From Chara braunii (Eukaryota; Streptophyta; Charophyceae; Charales; Characeae): a stretch of DNA of 28,772 nucleotides. The notes beneath the pieces are model-generated. The model saw only the letters and a program-made list of their open reading frames with translations, was not told where the DNA came from and made no database searches. The translations under genes and the position numbers were made by a program. Where the stretch lies: NCBI GenBank assembly GCA_003427395.1, contig BFEA01000368.1, positions 792,933-821,704 on the forward strand. Reading direction: 5' to 3'. Of the stretch, positions 17,867 to 27,214 are shown piece by piece (positions within the stretch are counted from its first letter, which is position 1; every line of letters begins with the position of its first letter).

Positions 17867-17926
17867 TAAACACTGAGAGATTTCGTCAAAACGGACATAT
17901 TTTATTTTTTTAATGAAATTGAAAAT
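17867..17926. mobile_element. Left fragment of a foldback (MITE-like) element, with TAA target duplication
   Basis: TAA (17867-17869) is followed by ACACTGAG and a 57-bp arm that is the inverted counterpart of 27452-27508. The arm is cut at 17926 by the gypsy LTR and resumes at 27215. Together 17870-17926 and 27215-27508 make a ~351-bp foldback flanked by TAA on both sides. Confidence 0.85.
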
Positions 17927-18862
17927 TGCAAGAAAAATTAGCGATAGCGAACTTCAGAAATCAAACAACATCATACACATGAGACCAAATAGTCGTTACC
18001 TCGAACCAATAGCAGAATTGCATCATGAGTTTCACCAAATAAGAGCACAACAAAAACTCATAATTGATAATACTGGAATAGTCTCGTCATCATCAACGAA
18101 GAACCAATGTCAATATCCTATATGATGCTCGACGCCCAAACTACAGATGGCAGATCCTATCTAGGCTATCTACGATGTCACTGATGACGTCAACAACTCC
18201 CCGAAGTACGAGCAGAACTCGGCCAATGTTGTTCGCCTCAAACACCACATATGTCTCTCGTATCACTCTCAACCTCGATCCCCAATTCACAGATGCCACA
18301 TGCACCCAAGAACCACTATGCGCCCCATCCAGCATACAGTAGCGCAACTCGACTATGGCTGCTTGCTCCTTCCAGCTCGCCCGTGAGCGTGTGAGCACTG
18401 ACCAGCGTTAGCGCAACAGCGCTTGCACAACATGCAGTCAGTGCCCAAATGTATTATGCATGGGCAAACCCTTCCCTATATCGAATTGGCCTGCTGCTGC
18501 GTGCGGTAATGGGGTACTGGGCCTCGGCCCAGGAGCTTCCGGTAGGCCCCACGAGGCCGAGCCTCAGTTCAAAGGAAACAGGCCAGGGCCTTTGGTGGTT
18601 ACCATCACCCAACTGCCCTCAGCCTTTGTTCGGTCCATGTTGTGTATCCGGCCCAGGGCCTGCCTTAGTTACATACGATGAAAGGCAGTCTAGGCCTGGG
18701 CGATCTCAACCAACTGGCGCTGCACAACTACCTGAATTTCCCCGGTTGCGTGGTGACCCCGAAAATGGCCTGTAGGCCTCAGTCGAGCCTGCCTTCACTT
18801 AAGGCGGCCGACTATGCTGAAAATTGGGCCGAGGTGGGCGTATCGAGGCCTTATGCCTCACA
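17927..18862 (-). repeat. 3' LTR (left copy)
   Basis: About 936 bp, aligned with 26289-27210. It begins TGTGAGGCATAAGGCC in element orientation and ends CTTGCA. Compared with the other LTR it shows more T and A at former C/G sites (for example TAGCGCAACTCGACTA here versus CAGCGCAGCTCGGCCA). No clear TATA box or polyadenylation signal could be assigned. Confidence 0.9.
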
Positions 18863-18875
18863 TTCCCTCCTCCAT
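18863..18875 (-). promoter_or_regulatory. Polypurine tract
   Basis: In element orientation, ATGGAGGAGGGAA lies immediately before the TG of the 3' LTR, the normal place for plus-strand DNA priming. Confidence 0.85.
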
Positions 18876-18898
18876 ACTTCGCTGGTCCTCTGAGAAGT

Positions 18899-19759
18899 TC
18901 ATTCAATCTGGCGCTTTCCTTTCTGTAGCAACTTGTCATAGTGGGCGACAGCCTGCGGTGCGGTCTGCATCAGTTTCTCCCTTGTGAACCATCTATCCTC
19001 CTTTGGATCAGTATGATGTCTAAACCAAAAGCGATACTGCAGCTTCGATTCCAGAGGATGACCCCTGCCTGTTGGTCTTGGAACTGGTATTTCCTTGTGG
19101 TCCACGATGTCATTGATGTCGACCTCTCCATCCATGGCTGGGGGCAACATTGAGCGACGAGTGGGAAATTGATCAGTGTTTTTGAATGGTGCAAGCTTAG
19201 AGGCATGGAAAACAGGGTAGGTACGAAGGTGTCCAGATATCCGAATGACATATGAGAGTCCGTCTGGTTCATCCCCTTCTACATCTGTAACCTCCCATGG
19301 CCCAAAATACTGTGCCATGAGCTTACGGGAGATCCCGTGCTCCTGTCCCAAATCAGAAGGCTTGACCCAGACCCTGTCCCCTACTTGAAACATAGATGGG
19401 CGACGGTGCCTGTTCTCAAATTTGATCATCGTCGCGTGTGCTTTGTGCATGTGTTCTACCGCCTGCTGCATATAATTCTCATATCTATAGACAAATTCCA
19501 ATGTGTCTGGGGCACCGGTGGGCTGGTTCTCAAGTAGCAGAAAGTCAAGAGGGAGTCTAGGTTTAAATGTTAGTAGTAGGCTGTTAGGACTCATTGCCAT
19601 CGCACTATGAACTGTGTTGTTGTACAGGCTGGCGACGAGTGCGAGCTTGTCATCCCAGTCCACTTGATTAGGCTTAATATAGTGCCTCAACAAGTGTTGA
19701 ACAACGTGGTTCATCTGTTCTACTTGTCCATTTGCCTCTGGATGATTTCCATATGTCAT
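18899..19759 (-). pseudogene. Gypsy integrase: third catalytic residue, C-terminal domain and chromodomain-like tail
   Basis: A 286-codon frame. Residues 3-14 (YGNHPEANGQVE) contain the catalytic Glu of the D,D-35-E triad, in the usual HPxxxGQxE context. Residues about 120-175 match the integrase GPY/F-type C-terminal region (VGDRVWVK, then YFGPWEV, then HASKLAPF). After that comes DINDIVDHKEIPVP, then LQYRFWFRHHTDPKEDRWFTREKL, which lines up with a chromodomain (EVExIL-like start, a YxVxWxxxP-like centre, an E/D-xxW-like end). Chromodomains direct integration to heterochromatin in chromoviruses. The frame is the same as that of the catalytic core but is separated from it by one TGA at about 19795. 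Confidence 0.85.
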
Positions 19760-19795
19760 CTGCAGCTGTGTTCCTTGGTCAGCAGCTGCGGCCTT

Positions 19796-20092
19796 TCACA
19801 GATCACCAGTGAATCGTACATCCCTGTCGTTGATTATAGACTTGGCCAGACAAAAATCTCTAACCCAGTTTTCCTTAAATAGCTTGACAACGTACTCGGT
19901 CTTTGTTGTTTCAGGCATGGCAACTAACCTAGCACACTTTCTAAATCTATCCACGATAATGTAGATGTATCTCATGCCACTCTTGCAGGTGACTAGCGTA
20001 TCCATGAAGTCCATGGAGAGGCTTTCACCCGGCCTTTCCAAAATGGGAAGGGGCTTGAGCAACCCAACAGGAGCCTGTATCAAGGGCTTATC
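19796..20092 (-). pseudogene. Gypsy integrase catalytic core, first part
   Basis: In element orientation this begins just after the target duplication at 20093-20100. It reads KPLIQAPVGLLKPLPI, then SMDFMDTL with the first catalytic Asp, IYIIVDRFRKCARLVA, and INDRDVRF with the second Asp. It ends at a TGA in phase with the downstream integrase frame, probably from TGG or CGA. Upstream residues in the same open frame (poly-Phe and Tyr-Arg-Phe-Pro repeats) are translation of the inserted GTAC-rich element and do not belong to integrase. Confidence 0.85.
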
Positions 20093-20100
20093 ACGTTGAC
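20093..20100. repeat. 8-bp target-site duplication, left copy (ACGTTGAC)
   Basis: Identical to 20669-20676 and directly abutting the inserted element. Confidence 0.9.
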
Positions 20101-20668
20101 CTACGTTGCATAGAGTACACGTACGGGGGCTTTCCATAAGAAACGTACAGGTAATTTCTGTACGGGATCTATACGGGAACCTGTACGGGAACCTGTACGT
20201 CTTGTACGCCCCTGTACGAAAAAGCAAAAAAAAAAAAAAAAAAAAAAAAAAACTGTCAAAAAAAAAAAAAAAAAAAAAAGTGATGCAACAACTCAAAACA
20301 AGCAACATTTACCTGAGAATCATCTTCAGATTCTTATTAGAATTTGAGAAAAAAAAATAAAAACAATACCAGATTAAAAAAAAAAAAAAAAATTGTACGG
20401 GGCCTCTAACGTACAAGTAGCGTACGAGTACAAGAGTACGAGTCCGTACTCGTACGAGAATGCGTACAAGTGGCAATGTAGTACCACCGTGTAACTTGAA
20501 AGTTTTCGGTATTTCACCTCCTTCTGATAATATGTCTCTTTTTGTACAATNAAAAAAAAAAAAAAAAAAAAAAAAAACCTAGTACGGGGCCCCTAGCGTA
20601 CAAGTAGCGTATGAGTACAAGAGTACGAATCCATACTCGTACGAGGGTGCGTACAAGTGGCAACGCAG
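20101..20668. mobile_element. 568-bp GTAC-rich element with imperfect TIRs and 8-bp target duplication (hAT-like size class)
   Basis: The ends are CTACGTTGCA... on the left and, reversed, CTGCGTTGCC... on the right. Eight-bp duplications ACGTTGAC flank it. Deleting element plus one duplication restores the integrase frame exactly across the zinc finger, proving insertion. Eight-bp duplications are typical of hAT (also of P and some other superfamilies); no transposase is encoded. The interior is dense in GTAC/CGTAC words (about ten in 20118-20215). It has three long A runs, and an 87-bp block ending in the terminal sequence occurs twice (about 20395-20481 and 20582-20668, 187 bp apart), so an earlier element end may be nested inside. 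Confidence 0.85.
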
Positions 20669-20676
20669 ACGTTGAC
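20669..20676. repeat. 8-bp target-site duplication, right copy (ACGTTGAC)
   Basis: Identical to 20093-20100. Confidence 0.9.
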
Positions 20677-21007
20677 AAACTTGACAAGTCTCAACATATA
20701 ATTTGGCATCTTTCGTCATTATGGGCCACCAGAATCGTTGCAACAGGTTAGCTGCAGTCTTCTTGAAACCAAAATGTTCGTTGGCAAAATGACATTAGCC
20801 AAAAAATAAACTACGCAAAGACTCTCTATTAGGAACACACAAACGCTTATTCCTGGCCTTCTCAAGGAACAGCAGGCCGTTGACCAACTCAAACTCGGCA
20901 GAAGTCGCTTTGTCGTTCACCTCAAATCTGCGTATGATCTCCGCCATAAACGGATCCTTGCGATAGGCTTCTACAAAAGAACGAGTGACATCATCCGCAA
21001 GTCCAAA
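20669..21007 (-). pseudogene. Gypsy integrase N-terminal region with HHCC zinc finger
   Basis: In element orientation it follows the RNase H part after one TAG and reads ADDVTRSFVEAYRKDPF, then LVNGLLFLEKARNKRLCVP. The zinc finger HFANEH ... LYVETCQVC (H-x4-H-x29-C-x2-C) matches the integrase HHCC consensus. An in-frame TAA precedes the first His. The inserted GTAC-rich element begins two residues after the second Cys. Confidence 0.85.
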
Positions 21008-21442
21008 CTAAGTGATCAACGCACTGAAGAAATCAGGCCTACGTGACAGCGAATCAGCAAGTTTGTTGTACTCACCTTTGATGTACTGGGGCTCAAAGTC
21101 ATACCGCCCAATGACTTCAATCCAACGTTTCAGTGCATCGGAGAACACAGACTGAGTTCTCATCCACTTCAGGGTCTTATGATCAGTCCTGACGTAGAAA
21201 AAACTTCCAAGGAGATAGTGCCTCCAATGGGTCAGCGCTTTAAAAATCGCATAAAGTTTCTTCTCGTAGGTGGACTTAGCCAACTTCTTAGAGGGCATCT
21301 TTTTGGACATGTACTCGACAGGCCTCAACTTTAGCCCCTCCTGCTGCACGAGCACGACGCCTGTGTCATATTGGCCAACATCTGTGGTGACTATAAACGT
21401 CTTGTCAGAATAGGGTAACTTCAAGACCTCATGATGTATCAA
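21008..21442 (-). pseudogene. Gypsy RNase H
   Basis: A 144-codon frame with VTTDVGQYDTGVVLVQ (first acidic residue), STYEKKLYAIFKALTHWRHYLLG (Glu helix), VRTDHKTLKWM (third acidic residue) and YIKGEYNKLADSLSRRP (the DALSR-like end). It degrades the RNA strand during reverse transcription. It is in the same frame as the RT connection part; a single TGA in phase lies between them at about 21488-21490. Confidence 0.9.
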
Positions 21443-21490
21443 GGCATGCTTTAGATGTTTAAAAGCAGCCTCGCACTTGTCTGTCCACTC

Positions 21491-22638
21491 TCATGGGGTG
21501 TCAAGGCGAGTCAGATCCATCAAAGGGGCGGCAAGTATACTATAGTTTTTCACAAAATTACGATAGTAGCCAGTTATCCCTAAGAAGGATCTCATTTCAC
21601 TCACAGACTGAGGACGCAGCCAGTCACGAATGTTGGCCACCTTCTCGTCATCGGGCTTCAAACCCTCCGCGGAAATCTCATGACCCAAGTACAAAATCCG
21701 GGTGCGACCAAACTCACATTTCTCACCGTTGATCTTGAACTTGTGTTGCCGAAGGAGATTGAGGACTTTGTCTAAGTGCGCAACATGCTCCTCGACAGTC
21801 CTACTAAAAATAAGTACGCCATCGAGGTACACGATAACAAACTTATCAAAGTAGTCATGAAAGATCCGATTTATAGCGTGTTGAAAGGTGCCAGGAGCAT
21901 TGCAAAGGCCGAAACTTTTCGAAAGGCATCACCACAAATTCGTACAGACCGTACCTGGTCTGGAAAACGTTTTTGTGTTGATCCTCTGGACATATTGCAA
22001 TCTGATGGTGCCCGGACTTCAGATCTATCTTATTGAAGTACTGACACCCTTGCACTTTATCTAACAAATCATCGATGCGTGGTAGGGGCTCTTTATTCTT
22101 AACAGTAATGGCATTGAGGCCCCTATAGGCTATAGTCAATGCACATCCTCAGGGTCTCCCCCTTCTTCGGTACAAATAAGACTGGAGATCCATAAGGGGA
22201 GACTCTCGGGTGGATCCAACCCTTCTCTACGAGTTCCTTGAGCTGTCGGCGAAGCTCGCCAAGCTCGACTGGAGACATCCGATAGATCCTACTCTTCACG
22301 ATGCTAGACCTTGGGATAATTTCTATCACGTGGACGACCTCCCTCTCAACAACCCTTTTCAGCTCTTCAAATAGATTAGGGTACTTAGCGACTACTCCCT
22401 CTATCTCCGACGACATTTTCACCGGCTCGCCTGCCGTAGAGACATAAACTAGATACATACCCTCCTCNGGGTTTTGCTTATAATAATTATAAAACGCGGC
22501 TGCACACAAGCATCCATAGGACTCGATCAGACTACTAACCTTAAAATGTAATCTGGCGGTCCCCCCACCTGGCAAAGTGTGCTTGACCACTTTTCGATCC
22601 CAGTCAAACTGGGGCTCTGGAACCGAAAGATAGTACAA
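21491..22638 (-). pseudogene. Gypsy reverse transcriptase, in three frames, active site YLDG
   Basis: Piece 1 (22638-22123) ends with the RT start: IYRMSPVELGELRRQLKEL, GWIHPRVSPYGSPVLFVPKK and LRMCIDY. Piece 2 (22139-21855) has [18 protein letters not shown], then [15 protein letters not shown] (first catalytic Asp) and [12 protein letters not shown]. Piece 3 (21832-21491) opens with YLDGVLIFS, continues LGHEISAEGLKPDDEKV and ends in the connection domain SFLGITGYYRNFVKNYS. Each junction is a single-base phase change. The polymerase motif is normally YLDD; here the second Asp is Gly (GAC to GGC would do it), which would abolish catalysis. One N at about 22468. Confidence 0.9.
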
Positions 22639-23018
22639 AGGATGTCCATTGGGAGATCATCGCTGACTAGGAACGAGGCGTGATATCTAAGTTCCCCTCC
22701 CACGTACGGGAAAAGACACTCGATGTCTTTGAGGTAGTCATTGACTATCATGCGTTGTTTGTTGGCGCAGGTCGACTCCATAGGTCAGCTCAGGCGCTGC
22801 ACTTGCCCCTATAAGCGCAACCTCTCAACGCACGTGCAACTAATGAAGTTTTGTGTCGAGCAAGTGTCATAATAGGCCTCAGCCTTGCGGCCGCCGATGA
22901 CTACCTCGCCGACGAACATCTCACTCTTAGGGGCTTTAGCCAATGCCGTCCAAGAAGCTAGCGGGTCTGATTTAGACCACTCCTCCTCTAGCTCCTCTAA
23001 GGACTCAAACGCATTCAT
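22639..23018 (-). pseudogene. Gypsy protease (retropepsin-like) and linker to RT
   Basis: The first frame reads FVGEVVIGGRKAEAYYDTCSTQNFIS, which aligns with the retropepsin active-site loop (usually VDSGAT/VDTGAS followed by NFIS). Gly of the D[ST]G motif is Cys here. Two stop codons (TAG, TGA) follow within 30 bp of ERLRL, after which the same phase continues to SDDLPMDILC (a WLxxxxxDIILG-like protease end) before a frameshift into the RT frame. Confidence 0.75.
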
Positions 23019-23142
23019 CGGACAGAGGCTCGACGGGCCGAATGTGTTTGCGGGACGACGATGAAGTCAGTAGCTTGGGCCATCTCTCGAGATGGTGAGG
23101 GTGCGTCCACCACCTCGACCCTAGTAGGAACAAGTACTATCC

Positions 23143-23340
23143 CTACTGACCCGACGTGTTTCCCCGAGCACTACCAGAACTGCTGGCCACATTGCTACCT
23201 ATGGGAANGGAGGATCCCAACGCCTGCCCCATCATAGGTGGGATCTTCTCGGTCACCTTTTTGTTACGGCACTTGAACTGATTATGGTCGTATTGGCCAC
23301 AACGGATACAAGNCTGCCGGGTGTACCGATCTCTCCACAC
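23143..23340 (-). pseudogene. Gag zinc knuckle (CCHC)
   Basis: CIRCGQYDHNQFKC matches C-x2-C-x4-H-x4-C exactly, the nucleocapsid RNA-binding knuckle. It lies one frame away from the preceding gag frame; the change falls around 23350-23380, where the DNA has several Ns. It is preceded by basic residues (WRDRYTR) as in other gag proteins. Confidence 0.85.
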
Positions 23341-23348
23341 ATCCTCAG

Positions 23349-25103
23349 TTAGACCCGCTTTCTCCCATGGAGGGGCATTTGGGTCNACCAGGAACCTCCA
23401 CAGCGTCTACCGGTCGCCTTTCCTTTTTGNACTGAGGCATCGACTACTCCACCCCCTGAAGCTTCTATGCTGTTTGCCTCTNAACCCACTCCCGTCTGGA
23501 AGTCGTCTTCCAACTCGATGGTAGAACCGTCGTTGTCGACGAACATAATGCGGCCCTTCACCTTCCAGTTAGGAGGCAGTGACTTTTTCCTACCATCCGG
23601 TGTGGGTGTTTGTCCATGCCCTATCTTTGCCTCCAGGTNTAGGGCCTTCTTCNTGAACGAGGGGAAGTTGTGCATATTGATGTTGGCCTCACCTGCCAAC
23701 TGATTCCAGAGAGGCATTGAAAAACATCTTAGGTAGGAGGTGAGTAAAACCCAGGGGTCATAGCGCACCCCAAGGACACAGATCAGACGCTCTACTGCGT
23801 TTGTGGCCTCTCTTACTGACTTGAACTGTTTATGGTTTAAAGTCAGGACCACATCAGTGGTTTTTTCAGCCCTCTGAGGATCATGCCATCTGTCTTCCAC
23901 CAGCTTAAGAAAGTCATCCAATTTTTGGTTGACCGCCCAAGCGCGAAAGTCATAACCGTATCCCTGTAGTTGCACTAAACCACTCAGCCATCTTGTTGCA
24001 TTCCCCTCTAAATAGGAGGCAACCACAAACACTTCTTCGTGCGGCAAGGTTAGTTTACACTTGATATAGACCGGCACTGACCTCAACCATGTGTCGAGGT
24101 CTTCGCCCCTCTTGTCCCTTGAAAATGGTTTGGGAGAAGCGATGGTCGTCTTTGGAACCCACAGGGTTTGTCCCGGTACCTGTCCCACTCCAGGCTGTGG
24201 ACCTTGGTGACTTGGCTGTTGCACCAGCTGCTGTTGGGGCTGTGTACCCTGCGGTTGTGCAGGCTGCGAGATAGCAGGCTGCCCTTTCACGGCAACCTGC
24301 AACGAAGGTTGGGAGTACACTGTCTGTACAAGAATCTGTACACCAGGGCCTGCCGAGAACCCTCCTGCCAGCGGCATACCTAGGGAAACGGCTTGAACCG
24401 ATGCTGGAAAAACATATGGGGATACACCAGTCACCGGTGGGACGAAAGGAGGAGGATGTACAATGGGCCAGGCACCGGGCCCGGATGGCAATGGACCTGC
24501 CTGCACTCGCCCGATGAGAACGGGCAGACTCTGCTGAATGTCTTGAAGGAGAGTTGTGTGGTGGTCTTGCATCTCTACTACACCTAGTAAGACTGTCCTT
24601 AACGTCCCCACATCTGCATCCATCTGTGTTAGGTCCATACCCTCTAACTCACTAACGTCCGCTTGTCTCCGGTGCATCCTTGCTCTTCTTCTAATCATTC
24701 TTTCTTTCTCCGCCTTTATCTCTCCTAGAGCCTGCTGTAGCTGTGCCTCTTGCAGTGCTGTCTGTTGTATGGCGACCTCATCGGGAGTCAACACTGTAGG
24801 CTGGCTTGCCATAACGCTAGTGGACTGACTCAGGGTCTGCGCAACCGTTGACCCTACGGTCCCTCGATTGCTAGCCTGGGAACTCTGTGGCGCAGCAGTT
24901 GCCATGGTTGTTGAAGCTGCGGCTTCGCTTGCGAACACCCTACTGGCCTCGGCTGCCCTAGCTCTCCACTGCTGCTGCTGTCTGTCCCTAAGCTGGCGGA
25001 ACAGTAACCTGTCACCCTCGGGTCTTAATGCCTCGTGGGCTATCGCGTGTCTAGTCCATCGCAAGATCCTGTCGTCCTCAGTAGTGGTATCCCTGTCGCT
25101 CAT
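23349..25103 (-). CDS. Gypsy Gag (capsid) polyprotein, main part
   Basis: A 584-codon frame. Residues 1-150 are charged with an Ala/Gln-rich region. Residues about 105-180 form a predicted coiled coil (EAQLQQALGEIKAEKERMIRRRARMHRRQ). Residues about 200-330 are Pro/Gln/Val-rich linker. Residues about 330-500 are the retrotransposon gag domain: FSRDKRGEDLDTWLRSVPVY, then LPHEEVFVVASYLEGNATRWL, DDFLKLVEDRW and ATNAVERL. Met at 25103 is the first in a frame with good context and precedes the charged N-terminus. Several X residues come from Ns. The zinc knuckle is displaced into another frame. In intact elements this protein forms the particle around the RNA. Confidence 0.9.
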   Translation of the reverse strand: MSDRDTTTEDDRILRWTRHAIAHEALRPEGDRLLFRQLRDRQQQQWRARAAEASRVFASEAAASTTMATAAPQSSQASNRGTVGSTVAQTLSQSTSVMASQPTVLTPDEVAIQQTALQEAQLQQALGEIKAEKERMIRRRARMHRRQADVSELEGMDLTQMDADVGTLRTVLLGVVEMQDHHTTLLQDIQQSLPVLIGRVQAGPLPSGPGAWPIVHPPPFVPPVTGVSPYVFPASVQAVSLGMPLAGGFSAGPGVQILVQTVYSQPSLQVAVKGQPAISQPAQPQGTQPQQQLVQQPSHQGPQPGVGQVPGQTLWVPKTTIASPKPFSRDKRGEDLDTWLRSVPVYIKCKLTLPHEEVFVVASYLEGNATRWLSGLVQLQGYGYDFRAWAVNQKLDDFLKLVEDRWHDPQRAEKTTDVVLTLNHKQFKSVREATNAVERLICVLGVRYDPWVLLTSYLRCFSMPLWNQLAGEANINMHNFPSFXKKALXLEAKIGHGQTPTPDGRKKSLPPNWKVKGRIMFVDNDGSTIELEDDFQTGVGXEANSIEASGGGVVDASXQKGKATGRRCGGSWXTQMPLHGRKRV

Positions 25104-26272
25104 AAGCTACAGAACTATACACAATCTGCACTAGGTCACTCTTCGATGCCTACCGCAGCGTTGTACACAAACCGATTTATAAGAATTAAAATAATTAATC
25201 GGTGGCTAAGTCAGAGTATCTACATTTGGGGCCAACAGGTAAGTGCAGATCCCTACAAATGAAACTATCTTGACTTTGACTAGTTCACAAACAGAAAGCA
25301 CAATGAACAGAAAGCAGTTCTAACTACGTTGTCTGTCAGATGTTAATGCTTGTACATCTAACTAATCAAAATAAAAACAGAATCGTTTGCTGGGTTTGTT
25401 TGCTTTCCCAAACTTATCACCTGGAATCTACCCCTCCCTTAGTTCTTCGTGAATGTCTCTTGTCAGCAGCGTCCCTGAGCAATCCGGACAGCGTGCGTGT
25501 CCCGCTGAGCTGGCCAGCCCTGCACACTATTTATCCTCGCGTGCAGGGACGGCCCTGGAAGTCCTCAGGAATTATTTAACGCTGCAAACAGGACGACGAT
25601 CACAACCAATGGAAGTTCCCCACCGATACTTATTTATAGACGTCCGGTACTCATCTTTCCCATAGGGCTGGCCTGCCCCTCAGAACCCCTCTATAGCGCA
25701 GCGAGCAGACAAAGGACAAAGCAGCAAAGCATGCATGCTCTAGTCCCGGTGGGTTGGCATGGTGACCGTGACCCAGTGCTTCGTCCAGGACCCTTCAGAT
25801 AGCTTCGCCCTCTCCTTCCAGATGCTCCACGTGAACACCGACGACTCTCAAGGTTGAGCGCACACGACTCCTCACATGAGAGGACTCTCAAGACACAACA
25901 CATCCTCACGGTAAGAAGTGTCGAAGAGGGTAGATAAGGTTAGGTGCAGCATGCCTCAAAATAGCTGACCCCAACCACATATACTCTCACTAGATGACCT
26001 GATGCTGGTTGTGATGACCAATCGCTGCTTCGGCACAACCAGCATTAATACCGCCGTTCCACCTCAGCATCAATCGCACATTTGATGGTTCTCATCACAC
26101 TGCGAACACCCAATATTCACCACATAGCCTTCCTGGCGATCCCCTCTCCACCTGGGTCGCCTACTTATCTTCGCCCTCCTCACTACAAACTCCCTACGGT
26201 AGCTCGCCCCGCATATCGCATGCATGTACCGCATAGCCAGAAGACAAGCGCCAGATGAGCGCAACGTACCAC
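25104..26272 (-). other. Gypsy 5' leader between primer-binding site and gag
   Basis: About 1.17 kb without convincing coding sequence, as expected for the untranslated leader holding packaging signals. Short frames such as 25340-25579 have no recognisable domain. Confidence 0.6.
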
Positions 26273-26285
26273 AGCTCCGATACCA
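26273..26285 (-). promoter_or_regulatory. Primer-binding site, tRNA-iMet type
   Basis: In element orientation TGGTATCGGAGCT starts three bases after the LTR end (CTTGCA-GTT). It matches the usual initiator-Met PBS TGGTATCAGAGCC at 11 of 13 positions. Confidence 0.85.
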
Positions 26286-26288
26286 AAC

Positions 26289-27210
26289 TGCAAGGAAAAT
26301 GAGCGATAGTGAACTTCAAAAATCGAACAGCATCATACACATGAGACCAGATAGTCGTGACCTCGAACCAATAGCAGAATTGCATCACGAGTTTCAGCAA
26401 ATAAGAGCATAGCAAAAGATCATAAATGATAATGCTGGAATAGTCTCATCATCATCAACGAAGAACCAATGTCGATATCCTCTCTGGCGCTCGGCGCCCA
26501 GACTACAGATGGCAGATCCTATCTAGCCTATCAACGATGCCGCTGATGACGTCAACAGCTCCCCGAAGTATGAGCAGAACTCGGCCAATGTCGTCCGCCT
26601 CAAGCAGCAGGTATGTCTCTCGTATCACTCACAACCTCGATCCCCAACTCACAGATGCCACATGCACCCAAGAACCACCATGCACCCCATCCAGCATACA
26701 GCAGCGCAGCTCGGCCATGGCTGCCTGCTCCTTCCAGCTCGTCCGTGAGCGCGTGAGCGCTGGCCAGCGTTACGCAGCATGCAGCCAGTGCCCGGATGTC
26801 CAATGCGTGGGCAGGCCTTTCCCTATATCGAAGTGGCCTGCTGCTGCGTGCGGTAATGCGGTACTGGGCCTCGGCCCAGAAGCTTCCGGTAGGCCCCACG
26901 AGGCTGAGCCTCAGTTCAAAGGAAACAGGCCCAGGGCCTGTGGTGGTTACCAGTGCCCAACTGCCCTCAGCCTTTGTTCTGTCCATGTTGTGCATCCGGC
27001 CCAGGGCCTGCCTCAGTTACATACAATGAAAGGCAGCCTCGGCCTGGGTGCTCTCAACCAGCTGGCGCTGCGCAACTGCCTGAATTTCCCCAGTTGCGTG
27101 GTGACCCCAAAAATGGCCTTTAGGCCTCAGTCAAGCCTGCCTTCACTTAGGGCGGCCGACTATGCTGAAAATAGCGCCCAGTAGGGCGTATCGAGGCCTT
27201 ATGCCTCGCA
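26289..27210 (-). repeat. 5' LTR (right copy)
   Basis: About 922 bp, begins TGCGAGGCATAAGG in element orientation and ends CCTTGCA. It aligns along its whole length with 17927-18862. It keeps more CpG sites than the other copy. Confidence 0.9.
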
Positions 27211-27214
27211 AAAT
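27211..27214. repeat. Target-site duplication of the gypsy element (AAAT)
   Basis: AAAT follows the right LTR as AAAT precedes the left LTR (17923-17926). Comparing the two arms of the interrupted foldback shows that one copy is extra. Confidence 0.75.

Larger units (their letters stand above)
17927..27210 (-). mobile_element. Ty3/gypsy LTR retrotransposon, chromovirus-like, decayed
   Basis: Two direct repeats (17927-18862 and 26289-27210) bracket minus-strand gag, protease, RT, RNase H and integrase in that order, the Ty3/gypsy order. The LTRs begin TG and end CA in both orientations. A tRNA-iMet-type primer-binding site and a purine tract sit at the expected inner edges. The flanking duplication is AAAT (17923-17926 and 27211-27214), or 5 bp if the final A of the LTR is counted. 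By eye the LTRs differ at roughly 10% over a 270-bp stretch, mostly by transitions, so the insertion is old. Frameshifts, in-frame stops, an 8-bp-duplication insertion in integrase and changed catalytic residues make it inactive. Confidence 0.93.

Noticed and set aside
20106-20360. Plus-strand and minus-strand frames rich in Lys or Phe over the A runs
   Set aside because: They are translations of poly(A)/poly(T) and GTAC repeats inside an inserted element.
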